The notes under the pieces are model-generated. The model searched no databases. It had not been told where the DNA came from and worked only from the letters and a program-made list of their open reading frames with translations. From the NCBI GenBank assembly GCA_934644775.1, contig CAKUDB010000001.1, positions 251,136 to 315,135 on the forward strand: 64,000 nucleotides of DNA, written 5' to 3'. This DNA is from an uncultured bacterium (GTDB lineage Bacteria; Vulcanimicrobiota; Xenobia; Xenobiales; Xenobiaceae). The first letter of the stretch is position 1; the number at the start of each line of letters is the position of its first letter. A program made the position numbers and the translations under genes. Below are positions 1 through 8,592 of this stretch, in pieces.

Positions 1-2
1 AT

Positions 3-974
3 GGCGACACCGACAGTTTAAGCGATATGTGGGCCGCCGGCTCGGTGACAATGGAATGGGAAGGCAAAAATGTCATTATTAGCATAGTTGATGAAGAGAG
101 CAAATTCCCTTTAAGCGCTATGCAAAAAGCTCCCGACAATTGCGAATATTTGGAAAAAGGTTTGGTGCGCCTCTTTGAAAATGGTGGCTTAGGTTGTGGC
201 CAAGAAGCTGCCGATCGCTTTCTCGATTGGGTCGATCCCGACTCCCAAAGGCGCAGCCAAGGGGGCGAGGTTAGCGACTACGAAAAATTAGTTATAAAAG
301 ATGGGCCGGTCGATTCTTTAGCCGAAATTTTAGAGTTGCCCGGTTGGGAAAAGGGCCCTTCCTACCTTTCGGCTCGTCCCCAAAATAGCTTACAAAGCAT
401 TATGGGCTCAGTTTCGGCTAACAGCACGGCCGCTTTAAAGCAAGCAGCTGCTGAATCTTCTGGTAGCTCATCCCAGACTCCAACTGATAGCTCTTCTTCC
501 ACCTCTAATGGCCAATTCGATAAATTTGGCTCCAGTAGCTCGAGCTCTAGCTCTGCCGACGCCAACTCGGAAGATAAAGGCTACCATTTGGATCTCCCTT
601 CAGCCCAAACCCAAGGGGGCACGGCCACTACTGCTTGGGAAGAATGGGTCAGCGTCGATTCCAATGGCAAAATCAATGTCAATACCGCTCCCAAGGAAGT
701 ATTACTAGCTTTAGACGAAGGTATGAGCCAAGTTTTAGTCGACGAAATAGATTCCAAGCGCCGCTCCGAAGCCTTTAAAAAGGTGGACGATTTACACAAC
801 GTTACCGGTATGGATGCCGACTTGCTTTTCCGTATTCAAGATTATCTTTGCGTTAAAAGTTCTACTTTTAGTGTAGATGTTACCGTTCTTTCTACTCCTG
901 GGCGCATAAAATTACATAGTGTAGTTAATCGCGATAGTGGTGCCATAAAAGTTTTGCGCTGGGAAGTTCGTTAA
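3..974 (+). CDS. gspK: Type II secretion minor pseudopilin GspK, 3' part
   Basis: The frame is open to the left window edge, so the gene begins upstream and the first in-frame ATG (position 27) is internal. GspK is the large minor pseudopilin that, with GspI and GspJ, caps the type II secretion pseudopilus in the periplasm. The visible part carries the family's D-W-[IV]-D-x-D type motif (LDWVDPDS, about residue 65 after position 27), then a 'PVDSLAEILELPGW' segment. A Ser-rich low-complexity insert of roughly 80 residues follows. Next comes the helix-hairpin-helix region beginning INVNTAPKEVL, and a C-terminal beta segment ending in LRWEV. The Ser-rich insert is unusual for GspK. The N-terminal prepilin helix is outside the window. 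Neighbouring gsp genes are presumably upstream; the next gene downstream is an unrelated lipoprotein. Confidence 0.85.
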   Translation, partial: GDTDSLSDMWAAGSVTMEWEGKNVIISIVDEESKFPLSAMQKAPDNCEYLEKGLVRLFENGGLGCGQEAADRFLDWVDPDSQRRSQGGEVSDYEKLVIKDGPVDSLAEILELPGWEKGPSYLSARPQNSLQSIMGSVSANSTAALKQAAAESSGSSSQTPTDSSSSTSNGQFDKFGSSSSSSSSADANSEDKGYHLDLPSAQTQGGTATTAWEEWVSVDSNGKINVNTAPKEVLLALDEGMSQVLVDEIDSKRRSEAFKKVDDLHNVTGMDADLLFRIQDYLCVKSSTFSVDVTVLSTPGRIKLHSVVNRDSGAIKVLRWEVR

Positions 975-1282
975 AAGTTATTCTTTTGCCGACTATTTTT
1001 TTTGCTAAATTAGATTTAAATCGGGCAGGAATGTGATAATGGGCGAAGGAAAAGTGAGGCTAGGTAAAGCGGGGCAGGTGCGTCGCCTATCGTTTAGTTT
1101 TTTTTATAACCAACTCCGAGTCCTTTTGGGTAATTACATAAAGTTTTTGCTCAGTGGAGGAACTTAATATCTTGTGCGGAAGAGTCCTCGAGGGTAGGGG
1201 TGGTGTTCTCGCAAAGCATCTCCTCAAAGTAAATCCTACAACACTCTCAGAGGCTTTTCTCGAAAGGGAATTACTACAAAAC
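975..1282. other. Intergenic region upstream of lipoprotein array
   Basis: These 308 bases separate gspK from the first lipoprotein. I see T-runs near 1007-1014 and 1099-1107, the latter preceded by only a weak 5-bp stem, so there is no convincing terminator for gspK. A Shine-Dalgarno-like GGAGG lies near 1156 and an open frame continues from a GTG at 1154 into the lipoprotein, but the lipoprotein signal peptide starts only at 1283. The stretch could be a long 5' leader. No promoter could be assigned with confidence. Confidence 0.4.
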
Positions 1283-2848
1283 ATGACAAATAAGAACACG
1301 TATTGTTTCGCTACCTTTGCTGCTGTAGCCAGCTTGGGTTTGGGTTTAATGATTTCTGGCTGCGGCGACAGCGGCTCTACCGACGCTGCTCAATTGGGCA
1401 AGACCGGCCAAGTTACTTTTAAATACGACGTTTTAGCTAAGGCTGCTGCCAGCCCCAAGTACGAAACCAAGATCAAGAATGAGATCGTCACCGTAAAGTA
1501 TGCTTTCTACGGTGTAAAAGACGGTGTCCGCTTCATTGAAAGCTACAAAGATAATCCTAGCTACACTCACGATTTCAAGCCCGAAGCTGAGGACAAAGAT
1601 GAAGACGTTGTTATTAACAACGTAAACGACAAAGCTGCTGGCGTAATTGCTGCCTACTACGATAAAGATGGCAATATCGTGGCTGTAGGCCAGGATGATT
1701 TCGAGCTCGATGCCAACAAGAAGGCCACTATCGAAAAACCCGACTATGCTGAATTAGCCGATGCTAGTTATAGCGTGACAGCTAAGCCCTATATCCTTTC
1801 TCCCGAAGAAACGACTGAAATTTCTGTCGTCGCTACTATCGGCAAGAAAGGATACCACCTTCTTCCTTTCGTAACTCTCGAAGGTATCGATAAATATACC
1901 GATGTTTTGGCTTACGGCTATAGCCATGCTGCAGGCGACGTTTACAAAGGTGTCGGCTACAAAGGCGAGCATCAGGGTATCGTTACCGCTGGAGATATTA
2001 AGGTTAAGGTTAATGGCAAGAATGTAGCCCAACTTGACAAAAATATTTATGTCACTAACCAGGTTCCTAATGCCATTACGATTGAAGCTGGCCAGGTTGA
2101 GGGCAAAGGTGTTACTACCGTTGCCGCTACCGAAGATACTCCCGAAGCTCTTACCTTAGTTTTTGCTGGCGAAAACAGTATCCTCGCTGCTAAGAAGGCT
2201 GTCGATCTTACTGCCGAAGGCAAAGATCCTCTCTACTATGCCGTCAATGAGCAGCCTATCACCGCTTTCATTACCGGTTACAGTGCAGATCCTGAGAAGG
2301 GCCCCACCCCTAAAGATGTTAAGAGCGAAATTACCGATACTACTAAGGTAACTCTTACTTCTACCGTTGCTGAATCTGCTAAGGCTGAAGGCCTGAACAT
2401 TAAGGCTGTTGCCGAAGGTAATACCACTGTCAGCGCTACTTACAAAGTAGACGACACAACTACTGTCAATAGCAACAAGTTGGATGTTAATGTTGTTGTG
2501 CCTGGTGCCGAGAACTTCGCTTTCACTACCACAAACGATGACAAAGATGTTGTCTTCATGAAAGATGTTACTGTCGATACAGAGAAGGATCAGACTTTCA
2601 CTATGGCTGTTGCCGGTAAGGCTACCTTAGACGTAGATGGAACTTCTTACGTCAGCACTCCTATCGAGTATACCGAGACCGCTCCTGCTATTAAGCCTCT
2701 TGCTGAGACCGTTAAAGATATTACTTATACTAAGACTGACAAAAAGAACGAGTATACGCTCGAAGTCAAAAAGACTGCTGCTCCCGATGAAGATGTTGAG
2801 ATCGGTGTTGACCTTAGCAACTTCGATGCCATTAGCGTCAAGAAATAA
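1283..2848 (+). CDS. Surface lipoprotein A of five-gene array, Ig-like
   Basis: Predicted 521-aa exported lipoprotein. I chose ATG 1283 because the protein from there (MTNKNTYCFATFAAV...) matches the start of the next paralogue almost residue for residue; a longer frame from GTG 1154 would bury the signal peptide. The lipobox is MISGC, followed by a Gly/Ser/Asp linker. An N-terminal domain of about 150 residues (VKYAFYG..., NNVNDKAAGVIAAYYDKDGNIVAVGQDD) is shared with proteins B and C and more distantly with D and E. The rest is Thr/Val/Asp-rich beta-strand sequence resembling bacterial Ig-like folds, including a 'DPEKGPTPKDVKSEITD' segment also present in B and C. Surface or outer-membrane anchoring is inferred; ligand and function are unknown. 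A strong terminator follows. Confidence 0.8.
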   Translation: MTNKNTYCFATFAAVASLGLGLMISGCGDSGSTDAAQLGKTGQVTFKYDVLAKAAASPKYETKIKNEIVTVKYAFYGVKDGVRFIESYKDNPSYTHDFKPEAEDKDEDVVINNVNDKAAGVIAAYYDKDGNIVAVGQDDFELDANKKATIEKPDYAELADASYSVTAKPYILSPEETTEISVVATIGKKGYHLLPFVTLEGIDKYTDVLAYGYSHAAGDVYKGVGYKGEHQGIVTAGDIKVKVNGKNVAQLDKNIYVTNQVPNAITIEAGQVEGKGVTTVAATEDTPEALTLVFAGENSILAAKKAVDLTAEGKDPLYYAVNEQPITAFITGYSADPEKGPTPKDVKSEITDTTKVTLTSTVAESAKAEGLNIKAVAEGNTTVSATYKVDDTTTVNSNKLDVNVVVPGAENFAFTTTNDDKDVVFMKDVTVDTEKDQTFTMAVAGKATLDVDGTSYVSTPIEYTETAPAIKPLAETVKDITYTKTDKKNEYTLEVKKTAAPDEDVEIGVDLSNFDAISVKK

Positions 2849-2906
2849 TATGTCTTTAACTTCGTCTAGGTTGGACTTTTAGCTTAGCCTAGGTTGAACC
2901 GAAAGA

Positions 2907-2943
2907 GGGCCTCCAACTAAAAAAGTTGGGGGCCCTTTTTTTT
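2907..2943 (+). terminator. Rho-independent terminator after lipoprotein A
   Basis: A GC-rich stem (GGGCCTCCAACT paired with AGTTGGGGGCCC, allowing one bulge) closes an A-rich loop and runs straight into eight or nine T residues. It is 60 bases after the stop codon and separates gene A from gene B transcriptionally. Confidence 0.9.
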
Positions 2944-3014
2944 ACTTGAAATATTGTTTTTACGGCAATAACCCTAAAAGTGCTTAAAAAATTAAAGGAC
3001 GTTTAATATATGTC

Positions 3015-3073
3015 GCTGAAGGGCCGATTTCTGAGGACAAAAAATTCCTAAGCGATTCCCCTCAGCTTTTTTT
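3015..3073 (+). promoter_or_regulatory. Possible leader hairpin before lipoprotein B
   Basis: GCTGAAGGG at 3015 pairs with CCCCTCAGC ending at 3066 with one mismatch, and a run of seven T follows. An inner GAGGA/TTCCT pairing extends it. It sits about 45 bases upstream of gene B, after the terminator of gene A, so it could be an attenuator in the 5' leader of B or simply a second terminator. Structure is seen; function is inferred. Confidence 0.4.
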
Positions 3074-3115
3074 ACTAGTTATAGAACGTCAAGAAAGGAA
3101 CTGCCCTAAAAAAAT

Positions 3116-4693
3116 ATGACCAATAAGAACATGTATCGTTTTGCTACCTTGGCTGCTGCAACTAGCTTAGGTTTGGGGGTAATGCTCTCTGGCTGCGGCG
3201 ACAGTGGCTCTACCGAGCCTGCTCCGTTAGGCAAGACTGGTAAAGTTACTTTTAATTACAATGTTTTAGCTAAAGCTGCGGCCAATTATAAGTACGAAAC
3301 TAAGATTGAAAAAGAGATCGTCAACGTAAGGTATGCTTTCTACGGTGACGATTTTATGGACGAAGCTACTCTCCCTTATAAATTTGAGCATCAGGATAAA
3401 GATCAAGAACAAGATATCGTAGTTAATAATGTTAATACTAAGGCTACTCGCGTAGTAGCAGCCTACTACGATGAAAAGGGCCATATCGTGGCTCTAGGCG
3501 ATGATGAAATTAAATTTGCCAATGATGAGGCCGTTGTAAGTGAGCCAGAAGTAGTTGCGGTCGATTTTAACCAAGAACCGCCTGTATTGGGAGTCACCAA
3601 AGAAATTGTTCCCCTTAAGGGTAAAATCCGCACAGCTATGATTGGTAAAGCTGCCAATCTTTACTACGATCTTACTCCCTTTGTAGAAATAAAAGGTCTA
3701 GACAATTGGCTCAGTAAACGTATAACTGTGTATGGCGGTGCTGAATATGAAGCTATTCAGTATGGTATCCTTGAGCCAGATACTATTAGCGCTACCTTAA
3801 ACGACAAAAAGTATACTGTAGAAGATACGATTTACATTACTGATCAAACTCCCAATAAGATCAAAGTCATCCCTAATACAATTGGCGATATAATTCCTTT
3901 TACCGATAGTGAAGGTACGACTCCGCTTATTTTAGCTGGTAAAGATAGTCTGATTGGCGATAAGAGTACAGTTGATATGACTTGGCTTAATGATGAGCAA
4001 GTCGAGCCTAGAACTATGGCCGTCAATAAATTGCCTTTCTCAGTTTTTGCCACCAGCTATACTGAAGGAGGCGATAAAGGGCCGCAGCCTAAAATAACTG
4101 ATCCTATTGGTATCGAAATTACTGATGACGAGCGAGTTTCCGTTATTTCCCAAGATCCCCAAGTGGCCAGTATAGCCAAAATAGCTAGAGATAGCGAAGA
4201 ATACTTTGAGTTAAGTGCCCAAAAGGCTGGCCCTACCGTCGTTTCGGCTGAATTTAACAATGGTACTAATGTTATTAAGAGTGAGAGTACTACCGATATA
4301 AAAGTAGAGGTAGTACCTATTAGCGAAGAAAAGCTTACTTTCGCTATTGAAAATGGAGAAATTGGCCACGATACGTTTATTGGCGATGTTAAAATTACCG
4401 CTAGTCCCATGAAAGCTGATATGTTTATAGCCGGTTTAGTTAGTATCATCTGCGGTGAAAGTGGTTTAGATACTTATGTTTCCGAGCCCCTTCCCTATGT
4501 AGCTTCAACTTATCCCGACGCTGAAGAACTTAGCGAAAAGCCTAAGGGCACAACATATACTAAGAGCGAAGGCCAAAATAAATATGAGCTTATTGTTGGC
4601 GTAGTTGCTCCTACTAAAGATGTAGAAGTAACGGTCAAAGGTGCTAATACCCTTAAACCCGCTTTCCAGCCTATTTATATTAAGTCTAACTAG
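3116..4693 (+). CDS. Surface lipoprotein B of array, Ig-like
   Basis: Predicted 525-aa lipoprotein, the closest relative of A. The start ATG is preceded by AAGAAAGGAA. The signal peptide MTNKNMYRFATLAAA... ends in lipobox MLSGC, and the mature N-terminus begins with the same CGDSGST as A and C. The N-terminal domain repeats the A pattern (VRYAFYGD, NNVNTKATRVVAAYYDEKG, VALGDDEIKF). The central part has the 'IYITDQTPNKI' segment shared with A and C, followed by 'GDKGPQPKITDPIGIEITDD'. No catalytic motif is visible. It lies only 48 bases before gene C with no terminator between, so B and C are likely co-transcribed. The role is probably structural or adhesive; that is inference from location and fold only. 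Confidence 0.8.
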   Translation: MTNKNMYRFATLAAATSLGLGVMLSGCGDSGSTEPAPLGKTGKVTFNYNVLAKAAANYKYETKIEKEIVNVRYAFYGDDFMDEATLPYKFEHQDKDQEQDIVVNNVNTKATRVVAAYYDEKGHIVALGDDEIKFANDEAVVSEPEVVAVDFNQEPPVLGVTKEIVPLKGKIRTAMIGKAANLYYDLTPFVEIKGLDNWLSKRITVYGGAEYEAIQYGILEPDTISATLNDKKYTVEDTIYITDQTPNKIKVIPNTIGDIIPFTDSEGTTPLILAGKDSLIGDKSTVDMTWLNDEQVEPRTMAVNKLPFSVFATSYTEGGDKGPQPKITDPIGIEITDDERVSVISQDPQVASIAKIARDSEEYFELSAQKAGPTVVSAEFNNGTNVIKSESTTDIKVEVVPISEEKLTFAIENGEIGHDTFIGDVKITASPMKADMFIAGLVSIICGESGLDTYVSEPLPYVASTYPDAEELSEKPKGTTYTKSEGQNKYELIVGVVAPTKDVEVTVKGANTLKPAFQPIYIKSN

Positions 4694-4741
4694 GCTGGTT
4701 CTGTCGCCTTCTTCACTCAAGACAAAAAGAAAGTGCTGTGT

Positions 4742-6439
4742 ATGCAATATAAAAAGAATTGGCTCTATTTCGGCCATTGGGTGGTTGCTTTTAGCTTAGG
4801 CTTGGGCCTTATGCTCTCAGGTTGCGGCGACAGCGGCTCCACTAAGCCTAATACTTTAGAGGGCTCTGCCCCTTCGCCAGCTGAGCCCAAAGGTAACAAA
4901 GTTATTTTTAACTACCACGTTTTAGCCCAAGCTACAGCCAAAGCTCAGGATATTCAAGCCGATATTATCAGCGTAAATTATGCTTTCTATGGCCAAAACG
5001 AGGGCAAAAACTTTGTAGACGGCCCCCAAACCGATCCTTCTTATAGCCAAACTTTCACCCATGGTAAAGAAGCTACCGATAAGCAAATTACCGTAGAAAA
5101 TGTAAATAAGCAAGCTTCTTTAGTAGTAGCCTCTTACTACGATGCTAAAGGCCATTTGGTGGCCGTTGGCCAAGACAAGATCGCCTTTAATGAAGACCAT
5201 ACTGCCATTGTAGATGAGCCTGAAGTTGCTCAAGTAGTAGCCGACAGCTTAACCTTTAAGGCCAGTAAATATGTTATACCTTTGCAAGACACTGTAGTTT
5301 TGTCTCTTAAAGCTATAGCTGCCAACAAAGAGTACGATTTGAGCGCTTTTGCTGAAATTAGCGGCATAGACGAAAATATACTCGCTTTGCAAGAAGGCAG
5401 CTTAGAAGGCTTCACCTATAAGGGTGTCAAGTATGGCACTATTGAAGGTGGCACCATTACTGCTACTGTTGGCAATACTAAGTGCTTGATAGGCAATTCT
5501 ATTTATGTTACCGATCAAACTCCCTCTGCTATTAGCTTAAAGCCTGCTTCAGTTGAAGGCCATGATATTTTTGCCGGTAGTGATGTCAATGGCCAAAAGT
5601 ATTATATGCAATACGTTGACGAGAAGTGTTTACTTAGCCATTTCCCCTACATAAAGTATCACGCTAATTCTTCTAAGAAACAATACGATCCCATATATTA
5701 CTATATAAACGAGCAGCCTTTTATCGTTTATGCTACCGCTTATACTTCCGAAGATCCTACCAAAGGGCCTACTCCCACTATTAAAGATGGACAAATTGGT
5801 ATCAATATTACCGACGATCCTAACGTTAAGCTTTTAGATGTAGAATTTACCGATCCTGAGTATATGAAAGCGCTTGGTTTCGAAATTCAGGCTAGCGTCG
5901 TCGATAGAACTAAAGTTCATGCTAATAGCGTAAACTCTTATAACTACGGCGACGATTACAAAATAACTGCCCAATATGGCCAAGGCGACCAAGCTATAAA
6001 AAGCGATCCTGTAAGGTTAATTATAGAAGCCGAAGGCGTAAGGAATGAAGTTATTCAGTTTGCCTCCGTAGAGGAAGGTCAAGAACCTACTTTCTTTGTT
6101 CCTTATAACATTGAAGCTAAGAAAACTAAGATCGACTTTAAGTTGAAACTTATGGGCCTTTCTAGTGTGCTTGTTAGCATTGATGATGGAGAAGAACCGG
6201 TATCTTTTTATACCGATCCTTTGGAAATTCCCACCGATGTAATTGCGCCTGATAAGTATCCTGATGTTGTCAAGCAAACTGAGTTCTCCAACTTGATTTA
6301 TAAACAAGATAAACCTGGACTTAATGCTTACACCTTAAAAACTGAAGGCGAGCTGGAAGCTAATAAAATAGTTAAGCTTTTTATTGAAGATGTGGAAGGC
6401 GCTCCGCAGTATTCTTTCATATCTATTACCACTTATTAG
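4742..6439 (+). CDS. Surface lipoprotein C of array, Ig-like
   Basis: Predicted 565-aa lipoprotein and third paralogue. A GTG at 4733 would add three residues, but ATG 4742 has the AAAGAAAG ribosome-binding sequence at proper distance and gives a start (MQYKKNWLYFGHW) aligned with those of A and B. The lipobox is MLSGC followed by CGDSGST. The shared N-terminal domain is clear (VNYAFYGQNEGKNF, ENVNKQASLVVASYYDAKGHLVAVGQDKIAF). Downstream are the 'IYVTDQTPSAI', 'YYINEQPFIVYATAY' and 'DPTKGPTPTIKDGQIGINITDD' segments that also mark A and B, then a more divergent Ig-like C-terminus. Likely second gene of a B-C unit closed by the hairpin at 6466. Function unknown. Confidence 0.8.
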   Translation: MQYKKNWLYFGHWVVAFSLGLGLMLSGCGDSGSTKPNTLEGSAPSPAEPKGNKVIFNYHVLAQATAKAQDIQADIISVNYAFYGQNEGKNFVDGPQTDPSYSQTFTHGKEATDKQITVENVNKQASLVVASYYDAKGHLVAVGQDKIAFNEDHTAIVDEPEVAQVVADSLTFKASKYVIPLQDTVVLSLKAIAANKEYDLSAFAEISGIDENILALQEGSLEGFTYKGVKYGTIEGGTITATVGNTKCLIGNSIYVTDQTPSAISLKPASVEGHDIFAGSDVNGQKYYMQYVDEKCLLSHFPYIKYHANSSKKQYDPIYYYINEQPFIVYATAYTSEDPTKGPTPTIKDGQIGINITDDPNVKLLDVEFTDPEYMKALGFEIQASVVDRTKVHANSVNSYNYGDDYKITAQYGQGDQAIKSDPVRLIIEAEGVRNEVIQFASVEEGQEPTFFVPYNIEAKKTKIDFKLKLMGLSSVLVSIDDGEEPVSFYTDPLEIPTDVIAPDKYPDVVKQTEFSNLIYKQDKPGLNAYTLKTEGELEANKIVKLFIEDVEGAPQYSFISITTY

Positions 6440-6465
6440 AGTGATAGTTTTGTAAACTAGCTATA

Positions 6466-6505
6466 AGCGGCTGTACTTTTTGGCAAGTGTAGCTGCTTTT
6501 TTTTT
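6466..6505 (+). terminator. Terminator after lipoprotein C
   Basis: AGCGGCTGTACTT pairs with AAGTGTAGCTGCT through Watson-Crick and G-U pairs over 13 positions with a short loop, followed by nine T. It closes the B-C unit. Confidence 0.8.
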
Positions 6506-6720
6506 GTTAAAGTGCTTGGCAGGAGGGCAGGCGCCTTGTTTGAAAATAAGTAGGTTATCATTATTCATGCCTGCGCTGGGCTGGCTCTTTTTTCGCTAAG
6601 TCGGCGGCATTTGTTTCTAGTAAGCAATTCTCAAGCTGAAAAGCACAGAGATAGTCTTATGAGTTTTGCGTTTCGAAGCGCAGTTCGACTCTTTTTTATA
6701 TTTGAGAGGAATAAATAAGT

Positions 6721-8412
6721 ATGGCTAAGTCCGCCTATAAGAATCTTTACGGTTTTACTGCTTTTGCGGCCGCCGCCGGTTTGGCTTTATGTTTAACGAC
6801 TTCCGGTTGTAGCGACGATACTTCCGATCCCAACCCCTTTGAGGTTAATCGCGGTACTGTCACCTACAATTATACTAGAGCTGCAGCTAAAGCTGCCGAT
6901 TTGCCAGCTGCTGCCGTCAAAGCCACCTACACTTTTAGCGAAGGCGACGCTTTAATCTATACTGTAGCCAATGTTCAAATTGTTCCCGAGAATGGGTCAA
7001 GTGACGATACTAAAGAAGGTAAATTAGTCGGTAGGGTCCCTGAAGATCTTACGCCTAACGATCCTAACGCCACACCTACTTCTTGGAATGTTGATATTAA
7101 GCAAGTACCTATCAAAGCTGACAGAGTTTCGGTTATGTATTTCGACGCTAATGGCGCCCCTGTAGGCTTGGGTGTAGATAGCCTCGATTGGACTTCTACT
7201 ACCACAGGTAAAGCTGCTGTTGTAGAACAGCCCGATTTGGTAGACAGTAGTGTTATCGCTACCAAGATTGCAAACAGAGAGATCGTACCTCAGGTAGTTA
7301 CTTCCACTCCTTGTGTCGATAAGGATGAATATATCTGGGTAAAACCCGTTTTGGCTTACAATAATGGCTCTGACAAACCGGTACTTTTCGACCTTAGCGG
7401 TCTGGCTACTTACTCCCTTGATGGGCAAGACGAAGGGCAGTCTACCTACTTAGAAAAGGCTAAATATCAGTGGTATGTAGGTAAGAGCGATTTCTCAAAC
7501 AGCGACGAAAAAACTACCACTAAAGCAGACGATTCAGAAACAACTCCCGGCTACTACAAAGCTGTCGAATATGGTGAGCAAAAAGTTACCGTCTCCTTGA
7601 ACGGTTGGGAAACTTTGGGTAAACTCGATCCTATTACCGTCTATATTAGCGACGCCCAACTTACCGAAGTAACTATTGATGGTAAAGACGATGTTTATTA
7701 TGTTGTGGCTCCTAATTACGATTTCGGTTTGAGCTCTGTGGTTGTTCCCGACGTACGTACCGAATCTATTCCTTTCAACACCGTGTCCTTTAAGGCTATA
7801 GGTAAGTATAAGGGGAACAGTGGCCCCAGTTTCGATACTGACGCTAGCTCCTATGTCACCTGGAAACTTACCAATAAAGATGGCCAAGAACTTAGCGATA
7901 AAGACGGCATCAAAGGTCAAAAAGACGCTTTGGGCCACTATGTCGTTACTTCTACAGCCACTTCTTTAAAAGATCTTGAGCTGACAGCCCAAGCTAGTAG
8001 CGCCTCTCCTAAAGTATCTTTACACTCTCTGCCCGCTGCTGCCGATATTAAAGTTAAGATCGCTCAGGAAGTGGTTAAGGGTGGCAGTGTCGACGGTGCT
8101 GTTGAAGGCTTCTTTAAGGTGACAACTCCCACAGGAGTAGTAGAAACTTCTGGCTCTAATATTACTGATTATAGTAAAGTGAAGATCGATAAGGTGGAGT
8201 CTAGCCCTGCTGCTCCTACTGAAAATAAAGCTAAAGTAGAGAAGAATGAAGCTGCTAACGGTATTAAGCTTACCCTCGGTGATGAAGATGTTGGTAGTAC
8301 CGTTACTTTCGAGACTATCTACAAAGATCTTTATAAGAGTGGTAAGAAAATGGAGTTAAAGTCTTCTACTTCTGTGAATGTAGTCAAAGAGACCGAAACT
8401 GAAGAACCTTAG
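6721..8412 (+). CDS. Surface lipoprotein D of array, divergent
   Basis: Predicted 563-aa lipoprotein. The start ATG follows GAGAGGAATAAATAAGT. Signal peptide MAKSAYKNLYGFTAFAAAAG... ends with lipobox TTSGC. The N-terminal domain is a diverged version of the one in A-C: 'VTYNYTRAAAKAA', then 'VKATYTFSEGD', then 'VPIKADRVSVMYFDANGAPVGLGVDSLDW' and 'VVEQPDLVDSS'. The remainder is beta-rich with long polar linkers (for example 'SDEKTTTKADDSETTPG'), and the C-terminus is Lys/Glu-rich ending TETEEP. No enzymatic motif is seen. The gene has its own leader after the terminator of C and its own terminator, so it is probably a separate transcription unit in the same duplicated array. Confidence 0.75.
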   Translation: MAKSAYKNLYGFTAFAAAAGLALCLTTSGCSDDTSDPNPFEVNRGTVTYNYTRAAAKAADLPAAAVKATYTFSEGDALIYTVANVQIVPENGSSDDTKEGKLVGRVPEDLTPNDPNATPTSWNVDIKQVPIKADRVSVMYFDANGAPVGLGVDSLDWTSTTTGKAAVVEQPDLVDSSVIATKIANREIVPQVVTSTPCVDKDEYIWVKPVLAYNNGSDKPVLFDLSGLATYSLDGQDEGQSTYLEKAKYQWYVGKSDFSNSDEKTTTKADDSETTPGYYKAVEYGEQKVTVSLNGWETLGKLDPITVYISDAQLTEVTIDGKDDVYYVVAPNYDFGLSSVVVPDVRTESIPFNTVSFKAIGKYKGNSGPSFDTDASSYVTWKLTNKDGQELSDKDGIKGQKDALGHYVVTSTATSLKDLELTAQASSASPKVSLHSLPAAADIKVKIAQEVVKGGSVDGAVEGFFKVTTPTGVVETSGSNITDYSKVKIDKVESSPAAPTENKAKVEKNEAANGIKLTLGDEDVGSTVTFETIYKDLYKSGKKMELKSSTSVNVVKETETEEP

Positions 8413-8447
8413 GGAGAAGGTTTAGCTCTTAAGTAGATTCTTGACAT

Positions 8448-8504
8448 AAAAAGGCGGTTGTCTCAGCTCTAAAAAAATCTGGGGCTGCCCCTTTTTTTTA
8501 GGTT
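8448..8504 (+). terminator. Terminator after lipoprotein D
   Basis: A long imperfect stem (AAGGCGGTTGTCTCAG against CTGGGGCTGCCCCTT, with several G-U pairs and one bulge) has an A-rich loop and ends in eight T. It lies about 35 bases after the stop. Confidence 0.75.
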
Positions 8505-8592
8505 AACATTATTTTTTGTAAGCGGATAAGTGTTCGCTTTAACAAAAAATTGGAAAGCTTTAATACTTAATTTCTACTAGAAAGGAATATCT

